Counted from the stretch's first letter, positions 27,742 to 36,663 are shown. The stretch is DNA of 64,000 nt from Thermodesulfovibrio yellowstonii (GCA_020724365.1 DYHD01000001.1:67637-131636), one strand, 5' to 3'. Numbers and translations: made by a program. Notes: a model not told the origin generated them from the letters alone.

Positions 27742-27827
27742 TGAAACTCCCCCCTATTAATACTGTCATTTATTTGACCCTAAGGTAAATCAAAATCAGA
27801 AAAAAGCAACTCCATATAAAACCCAAA

Positions 27828-28655
27828 TCAGGAAAAAAATCTTTGTATATCTATTCTGGCTGAATATAATCTCTCTGCTATGAACCTCCTTTCTTCATCT
27901 TTGATAGATAATGCAAGAAGAGCAGCACTTAGTTCATCTGTCCATATACCATCATCTTCAATCCTTGGAGAATATTGTCTTGCAAGCCCCTCTGCAATAG
28001 CAGATATAGATACAGCATGATGGTATTGTTTAGATTCTGATGGGGAATGATGATACCTGACTGAATAAATGATCTCTTCTGGCAGTCCAGCTTGCTCTAA
28101 AAACCATGCTCCAGCCTCGGGATGTGTACAGCCATAATATTCTATCTCAATTTCAAACATATTTTCAGTAGTAGGTATCTGATAAAATCTCTTACTATCC
28201 ATTTTATAAAAAACTATTCTTCCGATATCATGAAGGAGTCCAGAAACGAATGATTCTCTTGGGCTTGTAATAAAAACAACCTCTGATAAAGATGAAGCTA
28301 AAAAGGCAACCTCGTAACTATGAATCCATAAATTTTTGATATTAAAAGAGCTTTGAGGCGGGAAAATATTCATTACTGTCATCCCAAGTGCAATAGACTT
28401 AAGTCTATCAAACCCCATGAGCATAATGGCATGTCTTATATCTCTAACCCGCCCTGAAAGACCAAAGAGGGGTGAATTTGCGACCTTTAGCACCTTTTCA
28501 GCCAAAGCCTGATCATGAGAGATCATCTCATATAAATCATTAGCACAAGACTTATCACACTTAGTAATAATAAGTATTTTTCTAAATAATGAAGGCAAAG
28601 TTGGCAAATCCTTCAGCCCTTTAATAAATAATCTAACGCCCTCTGAAGTAATCAA
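27828..28655 (-). CDS. HDOD-domain signalling protein
   Basis: A second HDOD protein, 275 residues, in tandem with the one downstream. Key parts are LPTLPSLFRKILIIT, KVLKVANSPLFGLSGRV and FVSGLLHDIGRIVFYKM. The start is TTG 28655 with AAGGGGG about 8 bases upstream. Three HDOD proteins occur in the window (this one, its neighbour and 33934-34767), pointing to an active motility-signalling network. Confidence 0.88.
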   Translation of the reverse strand: MITSEGVRLFIKGLKDLPTLPSLFRKILIITKCDKSCANDLYEMISHDQALAEKVLKVANSPLFGLSGRVRDIRHAIMLMGFDRLKSIALGMTVMNIFPPQSSFNIKNLWIHSYEVAFLASSLSEVVFITSPRESFVSGLLHDIGRIVFYKMDSKRFYQIPTTENMFEIEIEYYGCTHPEAGAWFLEQAGLPEEIIYSVRYHHSPSESKQYHHAVSISAIAEGLARQYSPRIEDDGIWTDELSAALLALSIKDEERRFIAERLYSARIDIQRFFS

Positions 28656-28778
28656 ATTACCAGTCCCCCTTATAAAAGTCTATTATCTAAGTAACAGCAA
28701 AAAATAGAGATTAGACGGTTTCAAGAAATGATTCTTCTCCAAATCTATTTGCTAATTTTGTTTATCCAAATAATAATC

Positions 28779-29672
28779 TTAATTAGCCTTATTTCCCGAT
28801 CCTTCCAAAAGCCTTGCCTTCTTAATATCCTCTAAATAATATTTAATCATAGGAGACATCTCAGGTGGCTGCCAATTAGTTTTTTTAGGTTCTTCATGCC
28901 ATATAAATGGCAGATGAATAATTTGTCCCGGTTTCTCACAACTTTCTAAAGCCTCAAGAGTCTTTATGAGTATCTTACTCTGCCCTTCTTTATCGCCAGG
29001 CTCACCGAATAATCTTCCATATGGATATTCGATAGTGGCTGTTCTTGGAATTCCAACAGCCCTATGAAACTCCCATGTCGGGTTTAAAACGATTGTAGAA
29101 AATCCGCGTTCTTCTAAAAATCTTGCAGCCAATCCAACTGATTGGCAACAGAATGGTCAAGCAGGAGTCAAAAGCACGGCATCAACATTTTCTTCTTTCA
29201 TTGTCTTTGAAATAGGCTCAATAGCTTCAGTTAGGAAATCAGTATTTTGCCATTGAAATCCATAAAAAGAATAGGCTGTGGGGGCAAGACCACCAATAAT
29301 CCCTTTTTCTTCAAAATCAGCCATTATATCCAAGGGGAGAATAACATTAATGTCCTTTTTTATATAACTTGTATTGATATGAAGATGATTTATATCAATA
29401 TCATTTTCTTTTGTTCCTTTCGGAATTTTTCTGAAAGAGCGATCACCCCATAAAGGTTCAACCTTTTCACGCTCCATATCAAATGGAGTATCATTCTTAA
29501 GGCTAATTCCACTACTCGTAATTAATGCAATAGTTAGCTCTTTTAATTTTTTTGTCATCGGTGTCCATGGAATATAACCTTTAAAATCATCATCTGGGAT
29601 AAAGGTCTTTATCCACGCAGCCAAACTGGGTGGTAAAAATTTAAACCCATTAACTACCCTTATATTTCCCAT
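28779..29672 (-). CDS. GrdB-like selenoprotein (glycine/sarcosine/betaine reductase B family), Sec at UGA
   Basis: A 297-residue protein read through an in-frame TGA at 29157-29159. The sequence around it is LLTPA-U-PFCCQSVGLAARF, a redox motif with two Cys shortly after the Sec, as in selenoprotein B of glycine-type reductases. The frame is open for 171 codons before and 125 after the TGA with no other break. A SECIS-like hairpin lies at the proper distance (29128-29146). The ATG follows a perfect AAGGAGG. The protein is shorter than true GrdB (about 430), and no GrdA, GrdC or GrdD gene is nearby, so its substrate is unknown. Confidence 0.85.
29128..29146 (-). promoter_or_regulatory. SECIS-like hairpin of the GrdB-like gene
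   Basis: On the minus strand, GCCAATC and GATTGGC form a perfect 7-bp stem closed by loop AGTTG. The loop begins 18 bases after the UGA, inside the 16-37 window known for bacterial SECIS elements, and has a G at its second position. Confidence 0.7.
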
Positions 29673-29985
29673 TATAATTTCCTCCTTAACCCAAGTGATA
29701 AAGGTTTTTAAGTAACAAAACGATTTTTGTGCAACATTATCAAATTGAGTATTGCCATTATTTTAATTATAAATAAAATAAATTCTTATTTCATATTCAT
29801 AAATATCACATTAATTGTTTTTTGTCAAATACTTCACTATATCTGAAAATAGCTTAGGATTTCTCCGCCATACTTTCTACAAAATTAATAATAGTTTCCA
29901 ATATGTTAGCAAGTAAATGAAAAATTACTTACGAAAAATAAGGAACATTGACAGAAAGGATTTTTTTTGATATTCTCATACAACT
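29673..29985. other. 313-bp divergent intergenic region
   Basis: Between the GrdB-like gene (minus) and the barrel protein gene (plus). Strongly AT-rich. A promoter for the plus-strand gene is seen at 29948-29976. No RNA gene or repeat was recognised. Confidence 0.6.
29948..29976 (+). promoter_or_regulatory. Sigma-70-type promoter for the barrel protein gene
   Basis: TTGACA at 29948-29953, a 17-base spacer, then TATTCT at 29971-29976. The ATG is only 9 bases further on, without a ribosome site. Confidence 0.6.
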
Positions 29986-30759
29986 ATGAAAAGATTATTT
30001 TTAATCACATTTTTATTATTAATATATATTTCTAGTTCTGCTAATGCCTCTTTTGATATCAAAGGACTGCAACCTCTTGCACCATTTGGTGTCTTTTCTA
30101 CCTTTAGCGCTGAGACGCTGAAGCAAAACCAAATCGGAATCGGCATAGGTCTTGAGAAATCAGCAGAACCCGATTTTAGTAGAACATTTCTTCAGTTAGC
30201 TTATGGGCTACACGACAAATTTGAATTGAATTTTACTTTACCATATGTTTTTAGTTCCGATACTTATCCATCAGGGTTTGAGGATTTTTCTATCGGCATA
30301 AAGCACCGCTTAATTAGTGAAAGCAAATATAGCCCAGCGATTGCCTATGTTTTAATGGCATCCGCTCATTCTGGCAAAAATGAACTCTCTACAGAAGGCA
30401 GCATTGGCGGCGGCATTGTTCTTACCAAGAAGGTTGGTCCTTTTAAAGGACATTTGAATTTTCTTTATACAAAACCAGAAGATTCAGGACTCAAAGATCA
30501 GTATCTCATGAATCTTGGTTCAGAGCTTGCTATAACTCATAACTCAAAAGTTTTAATCGAGATTGTCGGAAGGAAAAATTATTACAGGAATAAACTCGAT
30601 TTATTAGAATGGAGATTAGGCTACAGAATTCAAACTACTGATAATGTTTATACCACCATTGGAGCGGGATTTGATATTAAAAACAGAACCCCTGATTACA
30701 GGCTTCTTTTTTCAATCAGCATAATTTTCCCAAAACAAAGGGAATCCATTAGCAAATAG
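29986..30759 (+). CDS. Predicted outer-membrane beta-barrel protein
   Basis: A 257-residue protein with a signal peptide (FLITFLLLIYISSSANA, about residues 4-21). The rest alternates polar and hydrophobic residues in strand-like blocks (QIGIGIGLEKS, FELNFTLPYVF, SIGGGIVLTKK, VYTTIGAGFDI) and closes with a strand rich in hydrophobics (RLLFSISIIFP). It resembles transporter-type or meta-pathway barrel proteins found in many diderms. Substrate unknown. Stands alone between two intergenic gaps. Confidence 0.7.
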   Translation: MKRLFLITFLLLIYISSSANASFDIKGLQPLAPFGVFSTFSAETLKQNQIGIGIGLEKSAEPDFSRTFLQLAYGLHDKFELNFTLPYVFSSDTYPSGFEDFSIGIKHRLISESKYSPAIAYVLMASAHSGKNELSTEGSIGGGIVLTKKVGPFKGHLNFLYTKPEDSGLKDQYLMNLGSELAITHNSKVLIEIVGRKNYYRNKLDLLEWRLGYRIQTTDNVYTTIGAGFDIKNRTPDYRLLFSISIIFPKQRESISK

Positions 30760-30828
30760 TTTTTTGCAACTAATTTCGATATATTCAAATATATTCTTTC
30801 CTTATTTAATCTATCTCTGCATCAAAAA

Positions 30829-30864
30829 GCGATAAATCGCAATAGTCGCTAAGTATGTTATAAT
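30829..30864 (+). promoter_or_regulatory. tatB promoter region with GCGAT palindrome
   Basis: TATAAT at 30859-30864 ends 7 bases before the tatB-like ATG. The -35 region is occupied by GCGATAAATCGC (30830-30841), a perfect 5-bp inverted repeat that may be an operator. Confidence 0.45.
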
Positions 30865-30871
30865 TTTAATT

Positions 30872-31228
30872 ATGTTTGACTTAGGCTTTCAGGAACTTAT
30901 AGTGATTTTTATAGTTGCTCTTCTTGTCTTTGGTCCCAAAAAATTGCCAGAACTTGCTATAACTCTTGGTAAAGCTGTAAGAACTCTTAAACAATCAATG
31001 ATGGGCGTAAAGGAGCAATTTGAATCTGAAATTCGTGAAGTAAAAGATCCTATAACACTAAAAAACGATATATATAAGGGCGAAGATTTTTTAAAAGAAG
31101 TTGATAAAATGCATCAAAAAGAGACTATTAAAGATATCGGAGAAAATAGTAAAACCTCTAATGTTCAATCTGCATCAGAAAAGACTTCAATCACGCCATC
31201 GCAAGAAACAGGGGAATATAAAAGGTAA
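30872..31228 (+). CDS. tatB: Sec-independent translocase subunit TatB-like
   Basis: A 118-residue TatA/B-type protein. The single membrane helix (LGFQELIVIFIVALLVFGP) is followed by the amphipathic KKLPELAITLGKAVRTLKQS and a long charged tail. The Glu at position 8 in the helix start and the direct linkage to tatC favour TatB over TatA. It likely pairs with TatC in signal recognition; the pore protein is encoded at 2920-3150. Confidence 0.88.
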   Translation: MFDLGFQELIVIFIVALLVFGPKKLPELAITLGKAVRTLKQSMMGVKEQFESEIREVKDPITLKNDIYKGEDFLKEVDKMHQKETIKDIGENSKTSNVQSASEKTSITPSQETGEYKR

Positions 31229-32020
31229 ATGGAAGATGGAAAACTGCCTATCACTGAACATCTTGGAGAACTGAGAAACAGAATCTTCATTTCCTTAGCT
31301 ACTCTTTTTATCGGCTTTCTGATAGCTTTTAATTTTTCAGAAGAAATCTTTAATATTCTAATATTTCCCTTAAAATATAATCTCGTTTTATCTTTAGAAA
31401 ATCCTTATTTTCAGTTTGTTCCACAGAATAAACTAGAAGATACAAAGCTTGTTTTTCTCGCTCCTGCTGAAGCTCTATGGATGAGCATTAAGATTTCAAT
31501 AGTTTCAGCTATTATTTTAGGACTTCCGGTCTTTCTCTATCAAATATGGAAATTTATATCACCAGGCTTACTGAAACATGAAAAAAAATACATACTGCCT
31601 TTCATTTTTTCTTCAACCGCACTATTTCTTGTTGGCACTTCCTTTTGTTTCTTCATTGTTTTACCATTTGCGATAAGCTTTTTATTAAGTTACAAAGTAG
31701 GGGATATTTTAGTGCCGATGCTTTCAGTAGGAATGTATATAGATTTTTGTTTGAAGTTTATACTTGCCTTTGGATTAATCTTCCAACTCCCGATCGTAAT
31801 AATATTCCTAACAAAGATGGGAATTGTTTCCCCTGAATTTCTTGCTAAAAACAGAAAGTATGCTATATTAATAGCCTTTATCTTAGCAGCCATTCTCACG
31901 CCTACTCCTGATGCCTTTAACCAAATATTAATGGCTGTGCCGATATACATCCTTTATGAAGCTGGCGTTTGGCTATCAAAGCTTTTTAAAAGAAAAGATG
32001 CTATTGCAAAAGAGGAATAG
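31229..32020 (+). CDS. tatC: Sec-independent translocase subunit TatC
   Basis: A 263-residue, six-helix membrane protein that binds twin-arginine signals. The start ITEHLGELRNRIFISL and the middle APAEALWMSIKISIVSAIILGLP are typical, as is ILTPTPDAFNQILMAVPIYILYE near the end. The ATG follows the tatB stop without a gap. Substrates in the window could include the Tat-signal HIRAN protein at 53.6 kb. Confidence 0.96.
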   Translation: MEDGKLPITEHLGELRNRIFISLATLFIGFLIAFNFSEEIFNILIFPLKYNLVLSLENPYFQFVPQNKLEDTKLVFLAPAEALWMSIKISIVSAIILGLPVFLYQIWKFISPGLLKHEKKYILPFIFSSTALFLVGTSFCFFIVLPFAISFLLSYKVGDILVPMLSVGMYIDFCLKFILAFGLIFQLPIVIIFLTKMGIVSPEFLAKNRKYAILIAFILAAILTPTPDAFNQILMAVPIYILYEAGVWLSKLFKRKDAIAKEE

Positions 32021-32026
32021 TAAAAA

Positions 32027-32305
32027 ATGTCGGGACAAATAGGGAGAAGTTTTCAAATGATTGCTAAAGATGTTGCTGATGGATATATATCTATTAACCC
32101 TATTTATCTGAAGATATTCAACGATACAGGGATAAAAAATATTTTAAAAGCTATAACCCAAAAACAGATTGAGATAAGAACTGAACCTTTTCCACATAAT
32201 GATGTTACTAAAATAAGGAATAGAAATATCAGACTGCAGAGATTACATTCATCTGTATTAATAATAAAAAATTATGCTCGTGAGAAAAAGATACAGCTTT
32301 TTTAG
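32027..32305 (+). CDS. Small hypothetical protein between tatC and the GTPase gene
   Basis: A 92-residue basic protein with no signal peptide or membrane helix. Its sequence (for example AKDVADGYISINPIYLKIFN and NIRLQRLHSSVLIIKNYARE) does not match a family I know. It lies 6 bases after tatC and 9 before the YchF-like gene, all plus strand, so it is likely expressed with them. Confidence 0.6.
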   Translation: MSGQIGRSFQMIAKDVADGYISINPIYLKIFNDTGIKNILKAITQKQIEIRTEPFPHNDVTKIRNRNIRLQRLHSSVLIIKNYAREKKIQLF

Positions 32306-32314
32306 GGATATATT

Positions 32315-33409
32315 ATGAAATTATCAATTACGGGTCTTTCAAATTCAGGCAAAACTACACTTTTTAATGCCTTGACAGGTAAAAATTTAGAGACAACCTC
32401 TTATCCTTCAAAAGAAGAGTCTCCTCATTTTGGAATTGTAAAAGTCCCTGATTACAGAATTGAAAAACTTGCTGAGATATTTAAACCCAAAAAAATTACT
32501 CACGCATTTATCGAATATATCGATTATGCAGGCATCAATATTAAAGATACAACTCATAATTCAAAAGTTATTGAACAAATAAAAGATGCTGATGCAATAT
32601 TACATGCAGTCAGAGCTTTTGAAGATTTAAGCATTCAACATCCTATAGATGATATTAATCCGTTGCGAGATATTCGGATATTTGAATCAGAAATCTTATT
32701 CCACGACTTTGAACTTGTTGATAAAAGAATAGAAAGAATTAATGAAGCACAGAAGAAGGGTAAAAAATCAGATGAAGCTGAGAAAAAACTACTTGCTAAG
32801 TGTAAACAAGCACTTGAGGCTGATATACCCCTGAGAAAAATTATTTTCTCAGAAGATGAAGAAAAAATAATGAGGCATTTACAATTAATCACCATTAAAC
32901 CTGAAATAGTAGTATTGAATATAGCTGAGAAAGATATTAATTCAAAAAAAATAAAAGTACTCCAAGATGAGATAGAAAGTTATTATTCTCAAAAAGGATT
33001 CCCTGAAAAGGTAAAAGTGTTAAACCTATGTGGAATTATAGAGATGGAAATAGCCCAGTTAGAATCCAGTGATACAAAGGCTTTTTTAGATGATTTAGGA
33101 TTGCAAGAACCAGCGATGCACAGACTCATAAAGCTTAGCTATGACCTTCTCGGGTTAATATCCTTTATTACAATTGATAATGAGTTAAAGGCATGGACAG
33201 TAAAAAAAGGAATAAATGCCTACAAAGCGGCAGGAAAGGTGCACACGGACATAGAAAGAGGTTTTATCAGGGCAGAGGTAATTAACTATAATGACTTTAT
33301 TTCCTGTGGGAGCATGTCTGTTGCAAAGGATAAAGGTTTAGTCAGATTGGAAGGCAAGACATATGAGGTGAAGGATGGTGATATTATATACTTCAGATTT
33401 AATATTTAA
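32315..33409 (+). CDS. YchF/Obg-like translation-associated GTPase
   Basis: A 364-residue P-loop NTPase. G1 is GLSNSGKTTLFNALTG (residues about 6-21; usual form is G-PNVGKST), G3 is represented by EYIDYAGI, and the C-terminal TGS-type domain shows ELKAWTVKKGINAYKAAGKVH, HTDIERGFIRAEVI. This is the YchF layout, and YchF prefers ATP. The altered G1 and divergent G4 suggest a YchF paralogue rather than the standard housekeeping copy. Confidence 0.85.
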   Translation: MKLSITGLSNSGKTTLFNALTGKNLETTSYPSKEESPHFGIVKVPDYRIEKLAEIFKPKKITHAFIEYIDYAGINIKDTTHNSKVIEQIKDADAILHAVRAFEDLSIQHPIDDINPLRDIRIFESEILFHDFELVDKRIERINEAQKKGKKSDEAEKKLLAKCKQALEADIPLRKIIFSEDEEKIMRHLQLITIKPEIVVLNIAEKDINSKKIKVLQDEIESYYSQKGFPEKVKVLNLCGIIEMEIAQLESSDTKAFLDDLGLQEPAMHRLIKLSYDLLGLISFITIDNELKAWTVKKGINAYKAAGKVHTDIERGFIRAEVINYNDFISCGSMSVAKDKGLVRLEGKTYEVKDGDIIYFRFNI

Positions 33410-33457
33410 GTCTTACCATAATCCATAATAAATATTAGCTGTATGATGATTTTACTA

Positions 33458-33543
33458 TCATTGCGAGCATCCGAAGGATGCGTGGCAATCTCGTAAGAAA
33501 ACTCGTAAGAAAAGGTGAGATTGCTTCATTTCACTCGCAATGA
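33458..33543. repeat. Inverted-repeat element, CATTGCGAG family
   Basis: The arms TCATTGCGAG (33458-33467) and CTCGCAATGA (33534-33543) bracket 86 bp that also contains GTGGCAATCTCG and GAGATTGCTTC. Same family as 8698-8773. Confidence 0.7.
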
Positions 33544-33634
33544 CTACAGATTATAGTCTTAATAACATCTGTTTTTTTCACTCTAAGATATTTATAATAT
33601 ATGCTCTTAATTTAATCATTGAGGTTTATTAATC

Positions 33635-33934
33635 ATGATAAGAGTTTTAATCAGCGATATTAAACATGGAATGAAATTAGCTCAACCCGTGCAAAACGAT
33701 AGCGGTATGGTGTTGCTTGCAGATGGGATAGAGCTAACACCTTCTATTATTAATAGGCTAAATAAAATGGGATTAACCTCAATTATGATTCAAGGTAAAG
33801 GAACATCCAAAAAATCTAAGGAAGAAGTTTTGATAGAAATAGATGCAAGGTTCAAAAAAACAGAAAATGAACAATATATGCTTATGCTCAAAACAATATT
33901 AATTGAACATGTAAACGAAATATATAAATCATAA
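33635..33934 (+). CDS. Small protein resembling the N-terminal part of HD-GYP/HDOD regulators
   Basis: A 99-residue protein. The pattern VLISDIKHGMKLAQPVQN, GMVLLADGIELTPSIINRL and GLTSIMIQG is the sort of small domain found ahead of HD-GYP domains (GM-L---V----G-LL--G--L). Here it is a free-standing gene whose stop overlaps the start of an HDOD gene (TAATG), so the two products may act as one split protein. GAGG lies about 13 bases before the ATG. Confidence 0.65.
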   Translation: MIRVLISDIKHGMKLAQPVQNDSGMVLLADGIELTPSIINRLNKMGLTSIMIQGKGTSKKSKEEVLIEIDARFKKTENEQYMLMLKTILIEHVNEIYKS

Positions 33935-34767
33935 TGAAACTGGATATAAAAGCAATACAAGCTGAAATTTACAAGATTGATACAATCCCTACAATCCCAG
34001 ATACTTTCAAAAAGATACTCAATATCCTTGAAAACCCAAAATCTTCTCTTTCTGAAATAGGCAAGTTTATACTAAAAGACCCTGTTTTAACCTCAAGGGT
34101 GCTTAAAATGGTAAATTCTCCTATCTATGGTTTTCCTGGCAGGATAACTTCTGTCAATCAAGCACTGCTTTTACTGGGATTGAATGTTATCAGAGGGCTT
34201 CTGCTCGGTGTATCAGTATTCGAAGCCATGCAGAAAGCAATGAGAGGGCTATGGGAACATTCACTTGGAAATGCTGTAACCGCCCGCATTATTGCTCAGA
34301 AAATCAATATAAAAGAACCCGAAGAGGTTGCTGTTGCTGGACTTTTGCATGATATAGGCAAGGTTATTTTAATACTTAAATTCCCAAATGAATACGAAAA
34401 AGTTGTGGAAAAGATTAATAATGAAGAGATTTTCATCTTCGATGCAGAAAAAGAAATTTTTGGTATAAATCATGCTGATGCAGGTGCATGGCTTGCAAAA
34501 AAATGGAATTTTCCTATTACTCTAATAGAGACTATCGAGTATCATCATAGACCATTGCACTCCAAAACCACACCTCTTAACACAGCTATTGTTCATCTTG
34601 CTGATATTCTTGTAAGAGCAAAAGGAGTCGGTTCAGCAGGGGATAATTTTGTGCCATCATTAAAGCCATCTGTATGGAATAGGCTCAATCTTTCGGAAAA
34701 AGATATTTTAGAAATTTTCATCCAAATGGAAGATTTATTAAATGAATCTGAAAGCCTTATTCTATAA
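33934..34767 (+). CDS. HDOD-domain signalling protein
   Basis: A 277-residue HDOD protein: IPTIPDTFKKILNILENPKS at the start, SRVLKMVNSPIYGFPGRI, then VAVAGLLHDIGKVILIL with HD retained, and ETIEYHHRPL. Translationally coupled with the 99-residue gene upstream and 6 bases before the GGDEF gene, forming a three-gene signalling unit. Confidence 0.9.
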   Translation: MKLDIKAIQAEIYKIDTIPTIPDTFKKILNILENPKSSLSEIGKFILKDPVLTSRVLKMVNSPIYGFPGRITSVNQALLLLGLNVIRGLLLGVSVFEAMQKAMRGLWEHSLGNAVTARIIAQKINIKEPEEVAVAGLLHDIGKVILILKFPNEYEKVVEKINNEEIFIFDAEKEIFGINHADAGAWLAKKWNFPITLIETIEYHHRPLHSKTTPLNTAIVHLADILVRAKGVGSAGDNFVPSLKPSVWNRLNLSEKDILEIFIQMEDLLNESESLIL

Positions 34768-34773
34768 TATAAG

Positions 34774-35688
34774 ATGAATTCTATTGTAATAATTACACAA
34801 AATCCAGCCATAAGCTACCTGCTTAAAGATAAACTTTTGGAAAAATATAAATTATCAATATTTCAAAATATCTATTCAGCCCTTGATAATATATACAATT
34901 CAAATCCCGACATAATTATTGCAGATATCTGCCAGAAGGATAATGTCTTAATAAAAAGCTTGAATGATTTAAAAATTGATTTTATTTTTGGACAGATGTC
35001 TATTCTTTGTATCGTTCCTGATGATTTTTTTATCTCTTCATGGCAAAACTTGCTAACGGATGACTATATTATGCATTATGCTTTAGAGAAAGAAATAAAC
35101 ATGAGGGTAGATTTATGTCTTCTCAGAACACAAAGGATGATCGAGGTTAATCCTCTCACACGGCTGCCGGGCAATATTACTATAGCTAATCAGATTAAAA
35201 AAAGGATCGAAAAAAATGAGTTATTTGCAATTGCCTATGCTGATATTGACTATTTTAAGCCTTTTAATGATACATATGGCTTCAGCCGAGGGGATGAAGT
35301 TATAAAGATGCTAGGCAGACTTATATTCAATGAAGTAAGAGGGAACCAGCCTCAAGGGGCTTTTGTAGGTCATATAGGCGGAGATGACTTCATTTATATT
35401 ATGGATGTTCAACTAATAGAAAACACATCGAAAAATATAATTACAAATTATGACAAGATTATACCTGTTTTCTATAACAATGCTGATAGAGAAAAGGGCT
35501 GCATAAAATCAGTCGATCGTCAGGGAAATGTGGAATCTTTTCCTATCATGTCTTTATCGATTGGCATTGCTAATAATATATATAAGAGGTTTTCACACTA
35601 TGGTGAAGTTGCTGAGATTTTAGCTGATATAAAAAAATATGCTAAATCTATTAAGGGAAGCTTTTTCATAGTTGATAGAAGACGATAG
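34774..35688 (+). CDS. Diguanylate cyclase with pseudo-receiver domain
   Basis: A 304-residue protein. Residues 1-115 look like a degenerate receiver domain (IVIITQNPAISYLLKDKL; a DI pair at the usual Asp site, IIIADICQKD). Then comes a GGDEF domain beginning NPLTRLPGNITI, with IAYADIDYFKPFND and the active-site variant GGDDF. GGDDF and GGDEF are both seen in active enzymes. The product would make c-di-GMP, fitting the HDOD partners. Confidence 0.88.
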   Translation: MNSIVIITQNPAISYLLKDKLLEKYKLSIFQNIYSALDNIYNSNPDIIIADICQKDNVLIKSLNDLKIDFIFGQMSILCIVPDDFFISSWQNLLTDDYIMHYALEKEINMRVDLCLLRTQRMIEVNPLTRLPGNITIANQIKKRIEKNELFAIAYADIDYFKPFNDTYGFSRGDEVIKMLGRLIFNEVRGNQPQGAFVGHIGGDDFIYIMDVQLIENTSKNIITNYDKIIPVFYNNADREKGCIKSVDRQGNVESFPIMSLSIGIANNIYKRFSHYGEVAEILADIKKYAKSIKGSFFIVDRRR

Positions 35689-35799
35689 ACTCTAACCCTA
35701 ATCTCTATTTTTCTGGATTAACCTATATATACATAAAATCAAAACTTAATAATTATGTTACAATAAATAACTTAAATTCACAAGGAGAGAAATTGTATT

Positions 35800-36663
35800 A
35801 TGAAGATTTTTTGGGTAGTGATTATTGCTTTTTTTATTTTTTCATCCTGTGCCAAAGACGGCAAACAAAAAGATGGACATGTTGCAAAAATTGACAGTGT
35901 AATCATTAGCAAGGAAGATGTCAATGAGCAAATGCAAATGCTTCCAGATATGGCAATGCAATTTTTTCAAGGACCTGAAGGCACAACAAAATTTGTAGAT
36001 GAACTAGTTAAAAAAGAGATGCTTTATCTTGAAGCTAAGAAAAGGGGTATGGACAAAAATAAAGAGTTTCAGAAAAAACTCGAAGAATTCAAGAAGATAA
36101 CCCTCATAAATGATCTGCTTGACAAAGAAATAGAAGCAATGCCTACTGTGACTGAAGAAGATATGAAGAGATATTATGAAAATAATAGAGATGACTTCAT
36201 AATTAACAAACAGATAAGGATTAGCCATATATTTATTAAGTCAGAAGATGATTTAAATAAGGTGAAAGAAAGACTTGACAAAGGAGAAGACTTTGCAAAA
36301 GTTGCATCTGAAATGTCTGCTGATAAGGCTTCAAGTAAGGTAGGTGGAGATATAGGCTTTGTTAAAAAGGGTGAACTTTCTCAAGAACTGGAACAGATGA
36401 TATTCACCATGAAAAAAGGGCAGATAAGCTCTCCTGTTAAGCTTAATGAAGGTTATAGGATAATAAAGATTACTGACATAAAGGGTAATTTGATTGAATT
36501 TGATAAAGTCAAAGGACTAATTAATCAAAGACTCATTGCTGAAAAACAAAAAGAAAGCTTTGATAAATTCATAGATAATATCAAAAAGAATTATAAAATA
36601 GAAATGAATAAAGAAGAGATAGCAAAACTTAGCTTTGGCGCTAGTCAGCCTCATAGTAAATAG
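35800..36663 (+). CDS. Parvulin-type peptidyl-prolyl isomerase lipoprotein
   Basis: A 287-residue periplasmic folding factor. Lipobox FSSC at about residue 17. SurA/PrsA-like N-terminal helices (ISKEDVNEQMQMLPDMAMQF, VDELVKKEMLYLEAKKRG), then the parvulin domain: IRISHIFIKSEDDLNKVKER, GEDFAKVASEMSADKASSK, GGDIGFVKKGEL and LNEGYRIIKITDI. It would be anchored in a membrane and assist folding of exported proteins. AAGGAGAG is placed well upstream of the ATG. Confidence 0.92.
   Translation: MKIFWVVIIAFFIFSSCAKDGKQKDGHVAKIDSVIISKEDVNEQMQMLPDMAMQFFQGPEGTTKFVDELVKKEMLYLEAKKRGMDKNKEFQKKLEEFKKITLINDLLDKEIEAMPTVTEEDMKRYYENNRDDFIINKQIRISHIFIKSEDDLNKVKERLDKGEDFAKVASEMSADKASSKVGGDIGFVKKGELSQELEQMIFTMKKGQISSPVKLNEGYRIIKITDIKGNLIEFDKVKGLINQRLIAEKQKESFDKFIDNIKKNYKIEMNKEEIAKLSFGASQPHSK

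Noticed and set aside
29157-29159. GrdB-like gene as a pseudogene with a nonsense mutation
   Set aside because: The frame after the TGA is long and intact, a hairpin lies at the SECIS distance, and the Sec position fits the family's redox motif.
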